Source of the DNA: Pseudoalteromonas shioyasakiensis
GTDB lineage: Bacteria; Pseudomonadota; Gammaproteobacteria; Enterobacterales; Alteromonadaceae
DNA length: 64,000 nt
Direction of reading: 5' to 3'
Assembly (NCBI RefSeq): GCF_019134595.1
Contig: NZ_CP077770.1
Location: 2,414,501 to 2,478,500, forward strand
Numbering within the stretch: the stretch's first letter is position 1; each line of letters opens with the position of its first letter. Shown one piece after another: positions 1-9,934 of the stretch. The translations under genes and the position numbers were made by a program. The notes under the pieces are model-generated. The model worked only from the letters and a program-made list of their open reading frames with translations. It did no database searches and was not told the DNA's origin.

Positions 1-546
1 GATAAAGCGTTCAGCGACCACTTGGCTGAGCAATTACCTAAGTTCCTTGATGATAAAAAAGCAAATTTAGTGTTGTTTGCTTCTTATTGGCAAATGGATC
101 ATGTCGTTAAAGCGCTGCGTAGCAAAGGAATTGAGGTCTTAGTGCAAGGTGAAATGTCCCGTGAAGCTCTGCTTAAAAAGCATAAAGCCAATGTAGATTT
201 AGGCCGTGCTAGCTATTTATTTGGCACTCAAAGTTTGTCAGAGGGCCTTGATTTACCAGGTAAGTACTTAGAAAACCTGGTAATAACAAAGATTCCATTC
301 GCGGTACCCACCTCACCAATAGAAGAAGCGCAGGCTGAGTTTGTGCAAAGTAAAGGTGGCAACCCGTTTCTTTCGATAACCGTACCTGATGCGGCAAAGA
401 AATTAGTACAAAGCTGTGGTAGACTGCTGCGCAAAGAAAATGATCAGGGTCGCATTACTATCCTTGATCGCCGTTTAGTGACCAAGCGATATGGCAAAGC
501 CATGCTCGATACCTTGCCACCTTTTAAAAGACAAATTGATTATTAA
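1..546 (+). CDS. dinG: ATP-dependent DNA helicase DinG, C-terminal part
   Basis: The reading frame is open from base 1, so this is the 3' end of a gene starting upstream of the window; about 181 residues are visible. They form the second RecA-like domain of an XPD/DinG-type superfamily 2 helicase. The segment LVLFASYWQMD is the usual start of that domain, and QSCGRLLR is helicase motif VI (QxxGRxxR) with its arginine finger. DinG is a 5'-3' DNA helicase that unwinds R-loops and D-loops; its FeS domain would lie in the missing part. The stop overlaps the next start (TAATG), so it is probably co-transcribed with the TSUP gene. Confidence 0.85.
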   Translation, partial: DKAFSDHLAEQLPKFLDDKKANLVLFASYWQMDHVVKALRSKGIEVLVQGEMSREALLKKHKANVDLGRASYLFGTQSLSEGLDLPGKYLENLVITKIPFAVPTSPIEEAQAEFVQSKGGNPFLSITVPDAAKKLVQSCGRLLRKENDQGRITILDRRLVTKRYGKAMLDTLPPFKRQIDY

Positions 547-1322
547 TGTTTGAATTAGCTTTAGACCCAGCAACCTGGGCACTATTATGCGCAGTCGCAC
601 TGGCAGCGGGCTTTATTGATGCAATTGCAGGCGGTGGCGGGATGTTAACTGTGCCAGCGCTATTAACTGCAGGCTTGCCGCCCCACCTCACCTTAGGCAC
701 CAATAAACTTGCAGCGAGTTTTGGCTCATTGACGGCCAGCGTGACTTATTTTCGTAAAAAGTTGTTCAACCCACGGTTTTGGGCTGCATCTATTTTAGCG
801 ACAGCCATTGGGGCACTCGTAGGTACTTTAGTGGTTGATTACTTAAGTATTGAATTTTTAAATAAATTACTACCGGTAGTGATTATTTTAGTCGCTTGTT
901 ACAGCTTATTTGGCAGTTTGAGTACAACTGAGCATAACGAGTTACCAGAGCTTGATAGCAAAACTAAAATTAAACAATGGCTACAAGGTCTTGGGCTTGG
1001 TTTTTTTGATGGTTTAGCTGGCCCAGGTACTGGTACATTTTGGACCGCATCAAATAGCCTATTATATAAAATGAGCTTATTGCTTAACTGTGGCCTTGCC
1101 CGCTCGATGAACTTTGTTTCAAACTTTATTTCGTTGATCACCTTCGTGGCGCTTGGCCATGTGAACTTTTTACTTGGTATCACAATGGGCTTTTTCTTGA
1201 TGCTTGGAGCATGGTTAGGAGCACATTCAGCAATTAAGTTTGGTAGTAAAATGATCCGCCCAGTGTTTAACACTGTGGTTATAGTGTTAGCATTAAAGTT
1301 AATCTATGAGGCTTACTTATAA
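546..1322 (+). CDS. TSUP family inner-membrane transporter (YfcA-like)
   Basis: A 258-residue hydrophobic protein with about eight predicted membrane segments. The N-terminal motif DAIAGGGGMLTVPALL, followed by GLPPHLTLGTNKLAAS, is the hallmark of the TauE/SafE (TSUP) permease family, and a related second half (GFFDGLAGPGTGTF) reflects the family's internal duplication. Members export or import small sulfur- or carbon-containing anions; the substrate here cannot be read from sequence. The start codon overlaps the dinG stop by one base and priC follows directly at its stop, so translation is likely coupled through the string. Confidence 0.85.
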   Translation: MFELALDPATWALLCAVALAAGFIDAIAGGGGMLTVPALLTAGLPPHLTLGTNKLAASFGSLTASVTYFRKKLFNPRFWAASILATAIGALVGTLVVDYLSIEFLNKLLPVVIILVACYSLFGSLSTTEHNELPELDSKTKIKQWLQGLGLGFFDGLAGPGTGTFWTASNSLLYKMSLLLNCGLARSMNFVSNFISLITFVALGHVNFLLGITMGFFLMLGAWLGAHSAIKFGSKMIRPVFNTVVIVLALKLIYEAYL

Positions 1323-1931
1323 ATGCAATCAACTGCTTTTGATAAACTACGTTCACAAATTGAAAGGCTCAAACAATTAGCCACACAATTTGATAAGGGT
1401 AATTTATTTGCTAAAAATCGCTATATGCAAGCTCAGCCAAGCTTGTTTGATAAAGCCGTGTTTAGTACAAAAAGTATGAAACTTGCCGACTATGTAAGCG
1501 AAATCGAAGATGAACTAAGCAGCCTACCGCCTGCTGAGCATCGCCATGCCTACCAATATGCACTTGAGCGCATTACCCTTCAGGTGCAAGCGGTATTTAA
1601 TGTGATCAAATCAACCCCGGTTTGGGCCAAAGAAAATAAGTACAGCTTTAAGCCAAAAGCTAAGCCACAGGTTTATAAGCAAGCAGTTAAAAAAATCATG
1701 CAGTCATCCCATGAACTGTATGACGAGCTAAAGCAAAACCATGAGTTTGAGCGCCGCTTAGTTTTAATGATCGAAGAGCGAAAACTAAAACTTGATGAAG
1801 CTAGCCCAGCAAAAGCCAGCGAAATTAACAAAGAAATACTCGCATTACACGCAAGACTTGGCCGTTGTCGTAAGGCAATTTCTGCCACTGAAGACAAAAT
1901 TCAACAAGTAGAAAAACAGCAGCTGAGATAA
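1323..1931 (+). CDS. priC: Primosomal replication protein PriC (N'')
   Basis: A 202-residue, highly charged, mostly alpha-helical protein with no membrane segment. The N-terminal pattern (LRSQIERLKQLATQFD..NLF) and the later helices with regularly spaced basic residues fit the PriC family, which reloads the DnaB helicase on stalled forks by binding SSB and single-stranded DNA. An rsmS/ybaM gene lies close downstream; in E. coli ybaM and priC are neighbours, which supports the call. It begins immediately after the TSUP stop and overlaps the next gene by one base. PriC diverges fast, so the name rests on overall pattern plus context. Confidence 0.7.
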   Translation: MQSTAFDKLRSQIERLKQLATQFDKGNLFAKNRYMQAQPSLFDKAVFSTKSMKLADYVSEIEDELSSLPPAEHRHAYQYALERITLQVQAVFNVIKSTPVWAKENKYSFKPKAKPQVYKQAVKKIMQSSHELYDELKQNHEFERRLVLMIEERKLKLDEASPAKASEINKEILALHARLGRCRKAISATEDKIQQVEKQQLR

Positions 1932-2821
1932 TGTTTTACTATCATCCAAGTTATTCAGCGTTAGCTTTACCTGAGCGTCACCGCTTTCCCATTGATAAAT
2001 ATCGCTTGTTAAAACAGCTTGTCAGCAACTTTATTGATGAACAATATTTCATTACCCCACAACAAGCCACTAAAGCTCAGCTTACTCTGTGCCATAACCC
2101 CGCGTATGTCGACGCATTTTTAGCTGGTAGTCTTGATAGCAAAGCCATTAAAAAAATGGGCTTTCCTTGGTCCACTGAATTGGTTGAACGAACACTTTAC
2201 TCTGTTGGCGCAAGTATTCAAGGTGCTGAGTTTGCCTTACAACAGGGTGCTGCTTTTAACCTAAGTGGTGGTTATCATCATGCTTTTACGGGCTATGGTA
2301 GTGGTTTTTGTATTTTTAATGACTTAGCGATAGCTGCTGCACACTTAATTGATACTGATCAAGCCGACACCGTATTAATCTTTGACTGTGACGTTCACCA
2401 AGGCGACGGCACAGCTGAAGTTACGCAAGTACATCCTCAAATAATTAGCTGCTCAATTCATTGTCAGCAAAACTTCCCGCGTATTAAGCAGCAATCAAAC
2501 TACGATTTTGCACTTGAGCATGGCACTACAGATGCTGAATACCTAGAGACCGTCAAACAAGCTTTAGCCCTAACAACTAGACTCCACCAGCCAGATATCA
2601 TTTTGTATAACGCCGGCGCAGACATCGCAACAGATGACGAGTTAGGACACTTTCAAGTGAGTTTAGAGGGAGTGTATCAACGTGACTATTTTGTATTAAA
2701 TCAAGCTAAGAAAGCTAAAATCCCAGTGTTTGCAGCTATGGGCGGTGGCTATCAACGAAATGTAAGCCGTTTGGTTGATGTTCATGGTCAGCTTTTTAGG
2801 GCTGCTGTCGATTTATTTTAA
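1931..2821 (+). CDS. Histone deacetylase-family hydrolase (AcuC/HDAC-like)
   Basis: A 296-residue zinc-dependent deacetylase of the arginase/deacetylase fold. Visible signatures are GGYHHA (catalytic histidine pair), GSGFCIFNDLAIAA, the metal-binding DCDVHQGDGT, the late NAGAD loop and GGGYQRN near the C-terminus. Bacterial members deacetylate acetyl-lysine in proteins, acetylpolyamines or acetyl-CoA synthetase; the substrate is not predictable here. The length is typical for a stand-alone enzyme. The start overlaps the priC stop (TAATG), suggesting one mRNA with dinG, the TSUP gene and priC, although no functional link is evident. Confidence 0.88.
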   Translation: MFYYHPSYSALALPERHRFPIDKYRLLKQLVSNFIDEQYFITPQQATKAQLTLCHNPAYVDAFLAGSLDSKAIKKMGFPWSTELVERTLYSVGASIQGAEFALQQGAAFNLSGGYHHAFTGYGSGFCIFNDLAIAAAHLIDTDQADTVLIFDCDVHQGDGTAEVTQVHPQIISCSIHCQQNFPRIKQQSNYDFALEHGTTDAEYLETVKQALALTTRLHQPDIILYNAGADIATDDELGHFQVSLEGVYQRDYFVLNQAKKAKIPVFAAMGGGYQRNVSRLVDVHGQLFRAAVDLF

Positions 2822-2867
2822 AGCTTGGTATACACTTAAATAGACTTTTTAATTAGGCTCACTCTGT

Positions 2868-3140
2868 ATGAAATTGCATGACGACATTCACAACTACTAT
2901 GAAAAATTAGTTGTCGAAGACATCACTAAGCGCAACTTAGAATCAACCTATAGTGATGATGTTATGGCAGATTTATGCTGCACCGTATTAAATCAACTGC
3001 CAGCCCGCTACATTCGCTATGATGTTGATATGGAATTTTATTTGCCGCAAACAGAGCGCATTAAAATGGAGCAGCAAGTGCAAACTGCTATCGATGTGGC
3101 CATCAGTCAAGTTGCTAAGAAAAAGGAACTAAAAGCATGA
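2868..3140 (+). CDS. ComFB-family small protein
   Basis: A 90-residue acidic, helical protein. The pattern NYYEKLVVEDI at the N-terminus, a central cysteine pair in DLCCTVLNQLPARYIRYD, and the helix ending in IDVAISQV match the late competence development ComFB family. ComFB is named from the Bacillus comF operon; some family members have been reported as cyclic-dinucleotide receptors, but a function here is inference. Its stop overlaps the next start (ATGA), so it is coupled to rsmS. No strong Shine-Dalgarno sequence is seen. Confidence 0.8.
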   Translation: MKLHDDIHNYYEKLVVEDITKRNLESTYSDDVMADLCCTVLNQLPARYIRYDVDMEFYLPQTERIKMEQQVQTAIDVAISQVAKKKELKA

Positions 3141-3295
3141 GCAGTGAGTTAGAAAGCGCACCTAACTATATAAAGATCGCTGTTGATCTCATTATGCTCT
3201 TAGAACAAAACGACGTTCCCGCCGAAGATGTATTAGCAGCTTTAGAAATCGTAAAGTCTGATTTCGAAAAGAAACTCCCACAATCAACTGATTAA
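3137..3295 (+). CDS. rsmS: RsmS/YbaM-family small regulatory protein
   Basis: A 52-residue protein starting at the ATG that overlaps the comFB stop. It reads as a small conserved domain, APNYIKIAVDLIMLLEQN, followed by VLAALEIVKSDFEKKL, closely resembling E. coli YbaM (DUF2496), known as the pleiotropic regulator RsmS in Pectobacterium, where it influences Rsm-dependent secondary metabolism. In E. coli ybaM lies beside priC; here priC is two genes upstream. If the RsmS role holds, it adds a further Csr/Rsm-linked gene to this window. The identity is clear despite the size because nearly every conserved position is present. Confidence 0.83.
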   Translation: MSSELESAPNYIKIAVDLIMLLEQNDVPAEDVLAALEIVKSDFEKKLPQSTD

Positions 3296-3367
3296 TAGTC
3301 CGAAAATGGCGAGTATTGGGGCACAAATTTGGTATGCTCAGGTTTTATAATTTAAGAATGTAAAACC

Positions 3368-4255
3368 ATGTCATTGCCAAGTTTATTACGCTTATTCATC
3401 CTTGCTGCTATTTGGGGCGCTTCCTTCTTATTTATGCGCATGGCAGCTAATAGCTTAGGCCCTGCGGTATTAATTGAGTTAAGAGTTGGCTTTGCAGCAA
3501 TAACACTGTTTATTTTTGCGCTTTACTTACGAAAGAAACTTGCGTTCGCGACCCACAAAAAGCATTTTTTCATTATTGGCGCACTTAATTCCGCCATTCC
3601 TTTCTTATTGTTTGCCTATGCAGCACAAACAATTAATGCATCTACCTTATCCATATTAAACTCAACAACGCCAATTTGGGGTGCCATCGTAGGTATTATT
3701 TGGAGTAAAACAAAACCCACTAAAAGTATGCTGCTTGGCTTGCTATTAGGCTTAACAGGCGTAGCCATTTTAGTGGGACAAAATAGCCTGACGATCGACA
3801 GCCAAGCTATCACAGCAATTGTTGCGGCACTGTGTGCCTCGCTTAGTTACGCCATCGCATCCCATTACACTAAACACGCACCTAAGTTATCTGCTTTTAA
3901 TAATGCCCATGGCAGTATGTGGGCGGCGAGTATCATGGTACTGCCGCTTATTTTTGTTATTCCTGCCAGAGAAATACCAAGCAATGAAGTTATGCTTGGT
4001 GTAGTGGCACTCGGCGTGCTATGTACTGCAGTAGCATACATCTTGTTCTTCCGTTTGATTGATGACATTGGCCCAACTTCTGCGTTGACTGTTACCTTTT
4101 TGATTCCACTTTTTGGCATAGTGTGGGGAAATTTAATTCTAGATGAGCAAATTGGCCCAAATACCTTAGTTGGCGCACTGTGTGTTATCGCAGGCACCAT
4201 GCTAGTCACAGGCTTTATTCGTATCAAGCCATTTTTAAGACGAAATACCTTGTAA
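3368..4255 (+). CDS. EamA-family drug/metabolite transporter (DMT superfamily)
   Basis: A 295-residue integral membrane protein with about ten hydrophobic segments in two repeated EamA halves. The first half opens with AAIWGASFLFMRMAANSLGP, the usual EamA signature, and the second half ends with GPTSALTVTFLIPLFGIVWG followed by a short basic tail. Family members export amino acids, metabolites or toxic compounds; this one's substrate is unknown. It stands alone, with 72 bp to rsmS and 69 bp to the next gene, and probably has its own promoter. Confidence 0.88.
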   Translation: MSLPSLLRLFILAAIWGASFLFMRMAANSLGPAVLIELRVGFAAITLFIFALYLRKKLAFATHKKHFFIIGALNSAIPFLLFAYAAQTINASTLSILNSTTPIWGAIVGIIWSKTKPTKSMLLGLLLGLTGVAILVGQNSLTIDSQAITAIVAALCASLSYAIASHYTKHAPKLSAFNNAHGSMWAASIMVLPLIFVIPAREIPSNEVMLGVVALGVLCTAVAYILFFRLIDDIGPTSALTVTFLIPLFGIVWGNLILDEQIGPNTLVGALCVIAGTMLVTGFIRIKPFLRRNTL

Positions 4256-4324
4256 CAGAATGGGAATTGCATTTTTAAATACAATCTATATTCTATTAGG
4301 TACTAAAAAAGGAAGGAGAATAGT

Positions 4325-4567
4325 ATGTCAGGTACTACCATGGTGGTGTTAATTGTGCTGATATCGGTCGGCTCTGGGGTAATTTATGATATGTATAAAA
4401 AACACCTTGAGTTTAAATCACGAACTTTAAAAAATTCAAAAGAAGCAAACGAACACGTAGCAGAAGTGACAAAAGAGCTGCAAGAGCTAAGAGAGCGTGT
4501 ACAAACCCTCGAAGCCATTGTTACTGACTCTAGCTACAACGTAAAACAAGAGATTAATAGACTTTAA
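4325..4567 (+). CDS. PspB-like membrane-anchored coiled-coil protein
   Basis: An 80-residue protein with one N-terminal membrane segment (about residues 5-21), then a charged heptad-rich helix ending in LQELRERVQTLEAIVTDSS. The layout and the RVQTLEAIV segment resemble PspB of the phage-shock envelope stress system, which together with PspC senses membrane damage and binds PspA. No pspA, pspC or pspF lies nearby, so it is probably a stand-alone paralogue of unknown role. A strong Shine-Dalgarno sequence (GGAAGGAG) precedes the ATG. Confidence 0.6.
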   Translation: MSGTTMVVLIVLISVGSGVIYDMYKKHLEFKSRTLKNSKEANEHVAEVTKELQELRERVQTLEAIVTDSSYNVKQEINRL

Positions 4568-4582
4568 TTAAGTTAACTCAAA

Positions 4583-5239
4583 TCAAGTTAATAAGGCACT
4601 GTATTGTTCAAGCACTGGCTGATAATAATCGGCGTCTTGATTTAACATACGTTGGTAATGAGCACATAACTGCTTTAAATACGTTTGGTGCTCTTTACTT
4701 GTTAGCTGCCACATTGAGTGCCCTACTCGAGTGATCGGCTGCGAAGATGACGCACTCATAGCAATAATTTCATAAAAGCGTTTGTTTTCACACACCAACT
4801 GCTCAGAGACGAGCCCCAATGGCAGTTTTTGTAAACAGCTGCGAACTTGATAACTGTGATGTACTGGGCAAACAATAAAGTCGATATGCGTATTTGGGTT
4901 TTGACAAACTATCTTCGCTAAGAACTGCACTAACAACTCACCACCCACTCCCGCAATAATAACAAGATGGCGTTTTTTAGTGTCTAGTGAAATCATTACT
5001 ACATCTTGGCAATGTACCTGCCAACGGCCGCGTTGCTCTCTTGTAGCAAAACGTTCGAGTTTATCACTTAGTGCCTGCATTAACTCAGGCACAATATCAA
5101 CAAAATGTATAAGCGGTGCTTTATCTTGCAGTAGCAGCTCAATGCCTAACAAACCGTGATCACAGCAACAATCCCAGATTTCGTCATAACCTGGATCTAC
5201 CACATCAATGATGGCTGATAGTCGTTTACTCAGTGCCAT
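4583..5239 (-). CDS. trmK: tRNA (adenine(22)-N1)-methyltransferase family protein (TrmK)
   Basis: A 218-residue class I SAM-dependent methyltransferase. The motif I region DCCCDHGLLGIELL takes the place of the usual TrmK DxGxDH pattern, and IIAGVGGELLVQFL corresponds to the TrmK motif IV area. TrmK methylates N1 of adenine-22 in the D-loop of certain tRNAs in Bacillus; the gammaproteobacterial relatives are less studied, so the exact target is uncertain. The start overlaps the stop of the upstream methyltransferase gene by one base, indicating an operon with it and uvrB. Confidence 0.75.
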   Translation of the reverse strand: MALSKRLSAIIDVVDPGYDEIWDCCCDHGLLGIELLLQDKAPLIHFVDIVPELMQALSDKLERFATREQRGRWQVHCQDVVMISLDTKKRHLVIIAGVGGELLVQFLAKIVCQNPNTHIDFIVCPVHHSYQVRSCLQKLPLGLVSEQLVCENKRFYEIIAMSASSSQPITRVGHSMWQLTSKEHQTYLKQLCAHYQRMLNQDADYYQPVLEQYSALLT

Positions 5240-6171
5240 TAGTTTACTGTTTTATAAACTAACGCTTTTAAGCTGCGATCACTGTCTACTTCAATAAAGC
5301 CATCGGTAGGAGCTAATCGCTCAACAAAACTAATTGCTCCTTGTGTATGATCGCTAATGAGATCTTTAAACGCCTGCTCTGAAAGCTCAGGGCTATTAGC
5401 ACACAGTAATAATTGGGTGTTTTCATTTAACAGCTCAGGTAAACGACGCAAGATTTTTTGATAATCCTTGGTCAATATAAAGCTGCCCTTTTGAAAGCTC
5501 GGTGGATCAACAATGATTAATTCATACGGCGCTGATTTTTTTAGTTTACCGAATGATTTTAAAATATCGTGCGGAAAATAACTAACCCCTTGAGCAAAAC
5601 CATTTAACTGATGGTTTTGTTTACCAGTTCGCAGCACCCCTTTATTCATATCCATATTAATAACTTGGTCAGCACCGCCTTGCATTGCTGCAACAGAGAA
5701 GCCACACGTGTACGAAAATAAGTTAAGCACTTTTGCATTTTTACTATTGGCTTGAACAAACTCTCGGCCACGGCGCATATCAGGGAAAATCCCAGTATTT
5801 TGGCGACTCAATAAATCGACTTTAAACTTAATACCATTTTCACTGACATGGTGCTCTTGGGGTAATTCACCAAACATCAGGGCATTACGAGTGTTAATGC
5901 CGCTACGTTGTTGGTAAACCAATGCACTTACAAGCTCTGGCGCATTCTGTTGCGCCCATTGCCACAGGGTATCAGTTAATTGCACAAGCACTTGTTCATC
6001 TATTTCTTCATATGAAACTAAAAAAAGTGCGGGCGGATAAAAGTCTAAGTTTATGTGGCTCAGCTCAGCGACTGAGTGACCACGGCCATGGAATACACGA
6101 CATAATTCATTAGCAGCAAGTGGAGCCTCTGCTAAGGCATTTAAAATGGCAGAAAAATCGTTTGTCATCAT
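5239..6171 (-). CDS. Class I SAM-dependent methyltransferase (RlmI/RlmK-like)
   Basis: A 310-residue enzyme. The C-terminal two-thirds carries a Rossmann methyltransferase: FSYTCGFSVAAMQGGADQV is motif I, INMDMN the ribose-binding acidic loop, and IIVDPPSF the catalytic DPPS/NPPY-like motif. The FPDMRRGREFV segment is shared with large-ribosomal-subunit cytosine methyltransferases such as RlmI and RlmK. The N-terminal 120 residues lack a clear PUA domain, so this is a shorter relative. The likely substrate is rRNA, but the position cannot be assigned. It sits two bases after uvrB and overlaps trmK, so all three are probably co-transcribed. Confidence 0.72.
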   Translation of the reverse strand: MMTNDFSAILNALAEAPLAANELCRVFHGRGHSVAELSHINLDFYPPALFLVSYEEIDEQVLVQLTDTLWQWAQQNAPELVSALVYQQRSGINTRNALMFGELPQEHHVSENGIKFKVDLLSRQNTGIFPDMRRGREFVQANSKNAKVLNLFSYTCGFSVAAMQGGADQVINMDMNKGVLRTGKQNHQLNGFAQGVSYFPHDILKSFGKLKKSAPYELIIVDPPSFQKGSFILTKDYQKILRRLPELLNENTQLLLCANSPELSEQAFKDLISDHTQGAISFVERLAPTDGFIEVDSDRSLKALVYKTVN

Positions 6172-6173
6172 CT

Positions 6174-8168
6174 TTAGTTAATTAACTGTTGTTGTAATTC
6201 GTGAATTTCATCACGCACAGACGCCGCTTTTTCAAACTCAAGATCGCTAGCATAAGCATGCATTTTCGCTTCAAGGGTTTTGATTTGGCTAGCAATATCT
6301 TTCGCGCTGAGCACTTGTTTAGACTCTTTACGCACCAACTTAAGGTTATCTTTCGGACTTGCCTCTTCACCCACATCCATAATATCGGTGATACTTTTAA
6401 CCAGTGCTTGCGGCTCTATACCATGCTCAAGGTTATAAGCTTGTTGTTTTTCACGGCGACGGTCTGTTTCATCAATGGCTTGTCGCATCGAGTTAGTTAT
6501 GCGGTCGCCATAAAGAATCGCTTTACCATTTAAGTGACGTGCAGCACGACCAATGGTTTGAATAAGCGAGCGAGTCGAACGTAAGAAGCCCTCTTTATCA
6601 GCATCAAGTATCGCAACCAGTGAAACCTCTGGCATATCGAGGCCTTCTCGCAACAAGTTAATGCCCACTAACACATCAAACACACCGGCACGTAAATCAC
6701 GAATAATTTCGACTCGTTCAACGGTGTCGATGTCTGAGTGCAAGTAGCGAACTTTTACATCATGGTCGTTGAGATAGTCGGTTAAATCTTCTGCCATGCG
6801 CTTAGTTAAAGTAGTAACAAGTACCCGCTCGTTCACTTCAACTCGTTTATAGATCTCAGATAGTAAATCATCGACTTGGGTGCCCACTGGGCGCACTTCA
6901 ATTTCAGGATCAATAAGGCCGGTTGGACGAATAACCTGCTCAGCGACCTCCCCTGACGAACGCTCAAGCTCAAAATTACCAGGTGTTGCCGACACATAAA
7001 TAGTTTGCGGCGCGATGGCTTCAAATTCTTCAAAGCGTAATGGGCGATTATCTAATGCCGATGGCAAGCGAAAGCCATACTCAACAAGATTTTCTTTACG
7101 ACTTCTATCGCCTTTATACATGGCACCAATTTGCGACACAGTAACGTGTGATTCATCAATAATCATCAATGCATCATCAGGTAAGTAATCTAATAATGTC
7201 GGAGGTGGATCGCCCGGTGTTCTACCAGATAAGTAACGCGAGTAGTTTTCGATGCCTGAGCAATAACCAAGCTCGGTCATCATTTCAATATCGTACTGGG
7301 TGCGCTGCGCAATACGTTGCTCTTCGACAAGTTTGTTGGCACTGAGTAATTGAGCTCGGCGGTCTTTCAACTCATCTTTAATTTTATCTATGGCATCGAG
7401 AATTTTTTCACGGGGTGTTACATAGTGGGTTTTCGGATATATAGTTGCGCGCACTATGTGCTTTTCAACAGCCCCCGTAAGTGGATCAAAAATACTTAAA
7501 CGTTCAATTTCATCGTCAAACATTTCCACACGAACGGCATAAGTATCCGATTCAGCAGGAAATATATCGACCACTTCACCACGTACACGGTATGTACCGC
7601 GACTAAATTCAATGTCATTGCGTGTATATTGCAGTTCAGCAAGACGACGCAGCATATCGCGCTGATCGACGGTTTCACCCACTTTCAGTAAAAGCATCAT
7701 CTTCATATATGAGTCTGGGTCACCCAAACCATAAATAGCAGACACCGAAGCCACAATAATGGTATCGCGTCGTTCAAGCAGCGCTTTGGTGGCACTCAAA
7801 CGCATTTGTTCAATGTGCTCATTGATAGACGCATCTTTTTCAATAAAGGTATCGCTGGCAACAACGTAGGCTTCTGGCTGGTAATAATCGTAATAAGATA
7901 CAAAATACTCAACCGCATTATGGGGAAAAAACTCTTTCATTTCGCCATAAAGCTGTGCAGCGAGCGTTTTGTTATGCGCCATGATGATAGTTGGACGATT
8001 CAAATCATTAATAATATTGGCCATGGTGAAGGTTTTACCCGTTCCCGTAGCCCCTAGTAATGTTTGATGCGCAAGCCCTGCTTCTAGGCCATCTTTTAAC
8101 TGTGCTATTGCCGTTGGTTGGTCACCACTTGGCTGAAACTTAGAAACTAGTTGGAAATGGTCGCTCAT
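6174..8168 (-). CDS. uvrB: Excinuclease ABC subunit B
   Basis: UvrB loads with UvrA on DNA lesions and positions UvrC for dual incision in nucleotide excision repair. The protein shows Walker A GATGTGKT, the beta-hairpin region [12 protein letters not shown], the DESH Walker B box, motif VI in QTIGRAARH, and a C-terminal UVR motif ([18 protein letters not shown]) that contacts UvrC. The ATG at 8168 was chosen because AAGGAG lies 8 bases upstream; a GTG three codons earlier lacks spacing. At 664 residues it matches the family. The start overlaps the MATE stop as ATGA. No convincing LexA box was seen upstream of the MATE gene. Confidence 0.97.
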   Translation of the reverse strand: MSDHFQLVSKFQPSGDQPTAIAQLKDGLEAGLAHQTLLGATGTGKTFTMANIINDLNRPTIIMAHNKTLAAQLYGEMKEFFPHNAVEYFVSYYDYYQPEAYVVASDTFIEKDASINEHIEQMRLSATKALLERRDTIIVASVSAIYGLGDPDSYMKMMLLLKVGETVDQRDMLRRLAELQYTRNDIEFSRGTYRVRGEVVDIFPAESDTYAVRVEMFDDEIERLSIFDPLTGAVEKHIVRATIYPKTHYVTPREKILDAIDKIKDELKDRRAQLLSANKLVEEQRIAQRTQYDIEMMTELGYCSGIENYSRYLSGRTPGDPPPTLLDYLPDDALMIIDESHVTVSQIGAMYKGDRSRKENLVEYGFRLPSALDNRPLRFEEFEAIAPQTIYVSATPGNFELERSSGEVAEQVIRPTGLIDPEIEVRPVGTQVDDLLSEIYKRVEVNERVLVTTLTKRMAEDLTDYLNDHDVKVRYLHSDIDTVERVEIIRDLRAGVFDVLVGINLLREGLDMPEVSLVAILDADKEGFLRSTRSLIQTIGRAARHLNGKAILYGDRITNSMRQAIDETDRRREKQQAYNLEHGIEPQALVKSITDIMDVGEEASPKDNLKLVRKESKQVLSAKDIASQIKTLEAKMHAYASDLEFEKAASVRDEIHELQQQLIN

Positions 8169-9544
8169 GAATGACACTCCTTCATATATGACTCACTTAA
8201 CCCATCAACTTCTTTAATAAACCATTTATAAGCAACCATTGCAGTGAATAAGTTACCAATCGCCGCACCAATAAATAAACCGGTTAAGCCTGCAATTTCG
8301 CTGCCTATATAAGCAAAAGGGACATAAAAAACAAACAGGCGTACCACACTTAAAATCAGTGCATTCATTGGTTTATGCAGGGCATTAAATGAAGAGTTAG
8401 ATAAAATAATCACCCCTTGCAGGCCATAACTCAGTGGCAAGATATAAATGAATAACTTAATCACATCCATTACCGCTTGCTCTTTACCAAATACATCCGC
8501 AATAAAGCCAGAGGTTAACAGCAGTACAATATAAATAGCGAACTGCCAAATCATCACGAATTTCAAGGTTTTTGAGTAGGCTTCTTTGACACGTTCAAAG
8601 TTACCTGCCCCAAAGTTTTGACTAACAAACGGTGGCAAGGTCATCGACAATGCAAGCACCACAAGGCTTGCGATAGACTCAATGCGACTGCCTACACCAA
8701 ACGCCGCAACCGCTTCAGGGCCATGTTTAGCCACTAATGCAGTCATAACCGCCATGGCAATAGGTGTCAGCATGTTTGCGCCAGCCGCAGGCAAACCAAT
8801 TTTAAGAATTTTGCGAATCGAACTAAGCGGCGTTTGCACACCAGCGTGCAAACTCAATAAGCCATTTTTTACCGCTAGTATATATAAAATGATGACGACA
8901 GCAACTGACCAAGCTATCACGCTAGCAATTGCAGCACCTTGAATACCTAATGCCGGAATAGGTCCAAAGCCAAAAATAAGCATAGGGTCTAAAATAGCGT
9001 TAATCAGCCCTGCTCCACCCATAACAATGCTCGGTGTTTTGGTATCGCCACTGGCTCTAAGCACAGAGTTGCCAACCATAGGGGTAATTAGAAATACGCT
9101 ACCTAAGAACCACACACTCATATAGTCATGAATAAGCGGTAAGACTAATTCGCCAGCACCCAGTAACTTAAAGATAGGATCTATTAGTAAATAACCTACT
9201 ACAGATAAGCAAAATACCATTACCACCGCTACCAACAACGACATACTGGCATCAAAACGGGCTTCATCTAACTTATCACTACCAAGTGCTTTAGCTATAA
9301 CCGCAGAGGTACCTATCCCTAAACCAATTGCAAGACTAATAACAGTAAAGGTAACAGGAAAGGTGAAACTAACAGCGGCGAGAGGCTCTGTACCTAACAA
9401 ACTAATGAAGAAGGTATCAACCAAATTAAACATCATTAGAGTGATCATGCCAAAGATCATTGGGATGGTCATTTTTTTCAAGGTTGGCAGAATGGGTGAG
9501 TTTAAAAGATCAGGTTTAGTTTTGCTCTGCGGTTTCACGCTCAT
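8165..9544 (-). CDS. MATE-family multidrug/cation efflux transporter
   Basis: A 459-residue protein with about twelve membrane segments. The N-terminal [20 protein letters not shown] and the [10 protein letters not shown] loop in the first half are typical of the multi-antimicrobial extrusion family, which expels cationic drugs in exchange for Na+ or H+. The ATG at 9544 is preferred over an upstream TTG because an AGAGG sequence lies about 10 bases before it. The gene overlaps uvrB, so the repair gene may depend on a promoter in the long intergenic region upstream. Confidence 0.88.
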   Translation of the reverse strand: MSVKPQSKTKPDLLNSPILPTLKKMTIPMIFGMITLMMFNLVDTFFISLLGTEPLAAVSFTFPVTFTVISLAIGLGIGTSAVIAKALGSDKLDEARFDASMSLLVAVVMVFCLSVVGYLLIDPIFKLLGAGELVLPLIHDYMSVWFLGSVFLITPMVGNSVLRASGDTKTPSIVMGGAGLINAILDPMLIFGFGPIPALGIQGAAIASVIAWSVAVVIILYILAVKNGLLSLHAGVQTPLSSIRKILKIGLPAAGANMLTPIAMAVMTALVAKHGPEAVAAFGVGSRIESIASLVVLALSMTLPPFVSQNFGAGNFERVKEAYSKTLKFVMIWQFAIYIVLLLTSGFIADVFGKEQAVMDVIKLFIYILPLSYGLQGVIILSNSSFNALHKPMNALILSVVRLFVFYVPFAYIGSEIAGLTGLFIGAAIGNLFTAMVAYKWFIKEVDGLSESYMKECHS

Positions 9545-9934
9545 GGGAATACTTTGCCTCTTTTTCTGAACCTGTAAGTTTAAAGCATCCTTCTCCTGCA
9601 AGCTATGCTTTATTAACAGAATCAAAATTCATACACAAAACTATTACTTTTGACGCTTTGACATAAAAATAACCACTAACCCTCATAAAAAACAATATAA
9701 AAACAAGTTTAATAGCTTTGTTACAATTAAAAGGCAGTATTCGCTGTTTTTTTACACAATAAATAGCGTCATTTCATCGTCACGAATAAATTTACTTATC
9801 AATTCAGTAAGGCTTCAGATAAAAACACTAACACATTGATTTAAAATGAGTTAAAAAAAATGAATTAAATACTTGAAATTGCTGTAGCCCTCGAAAATCC
9901 TAGCACTATAGCTGTTCTTAAAGTTTAATGAACA

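Noticed and set aside
8165..9660. LexA box controlling MATE-uvrB
   Set aside because: No CTG-N10-CAG palindrome of SOS type was found near the MATE start; any SOS control cannot be supported here.
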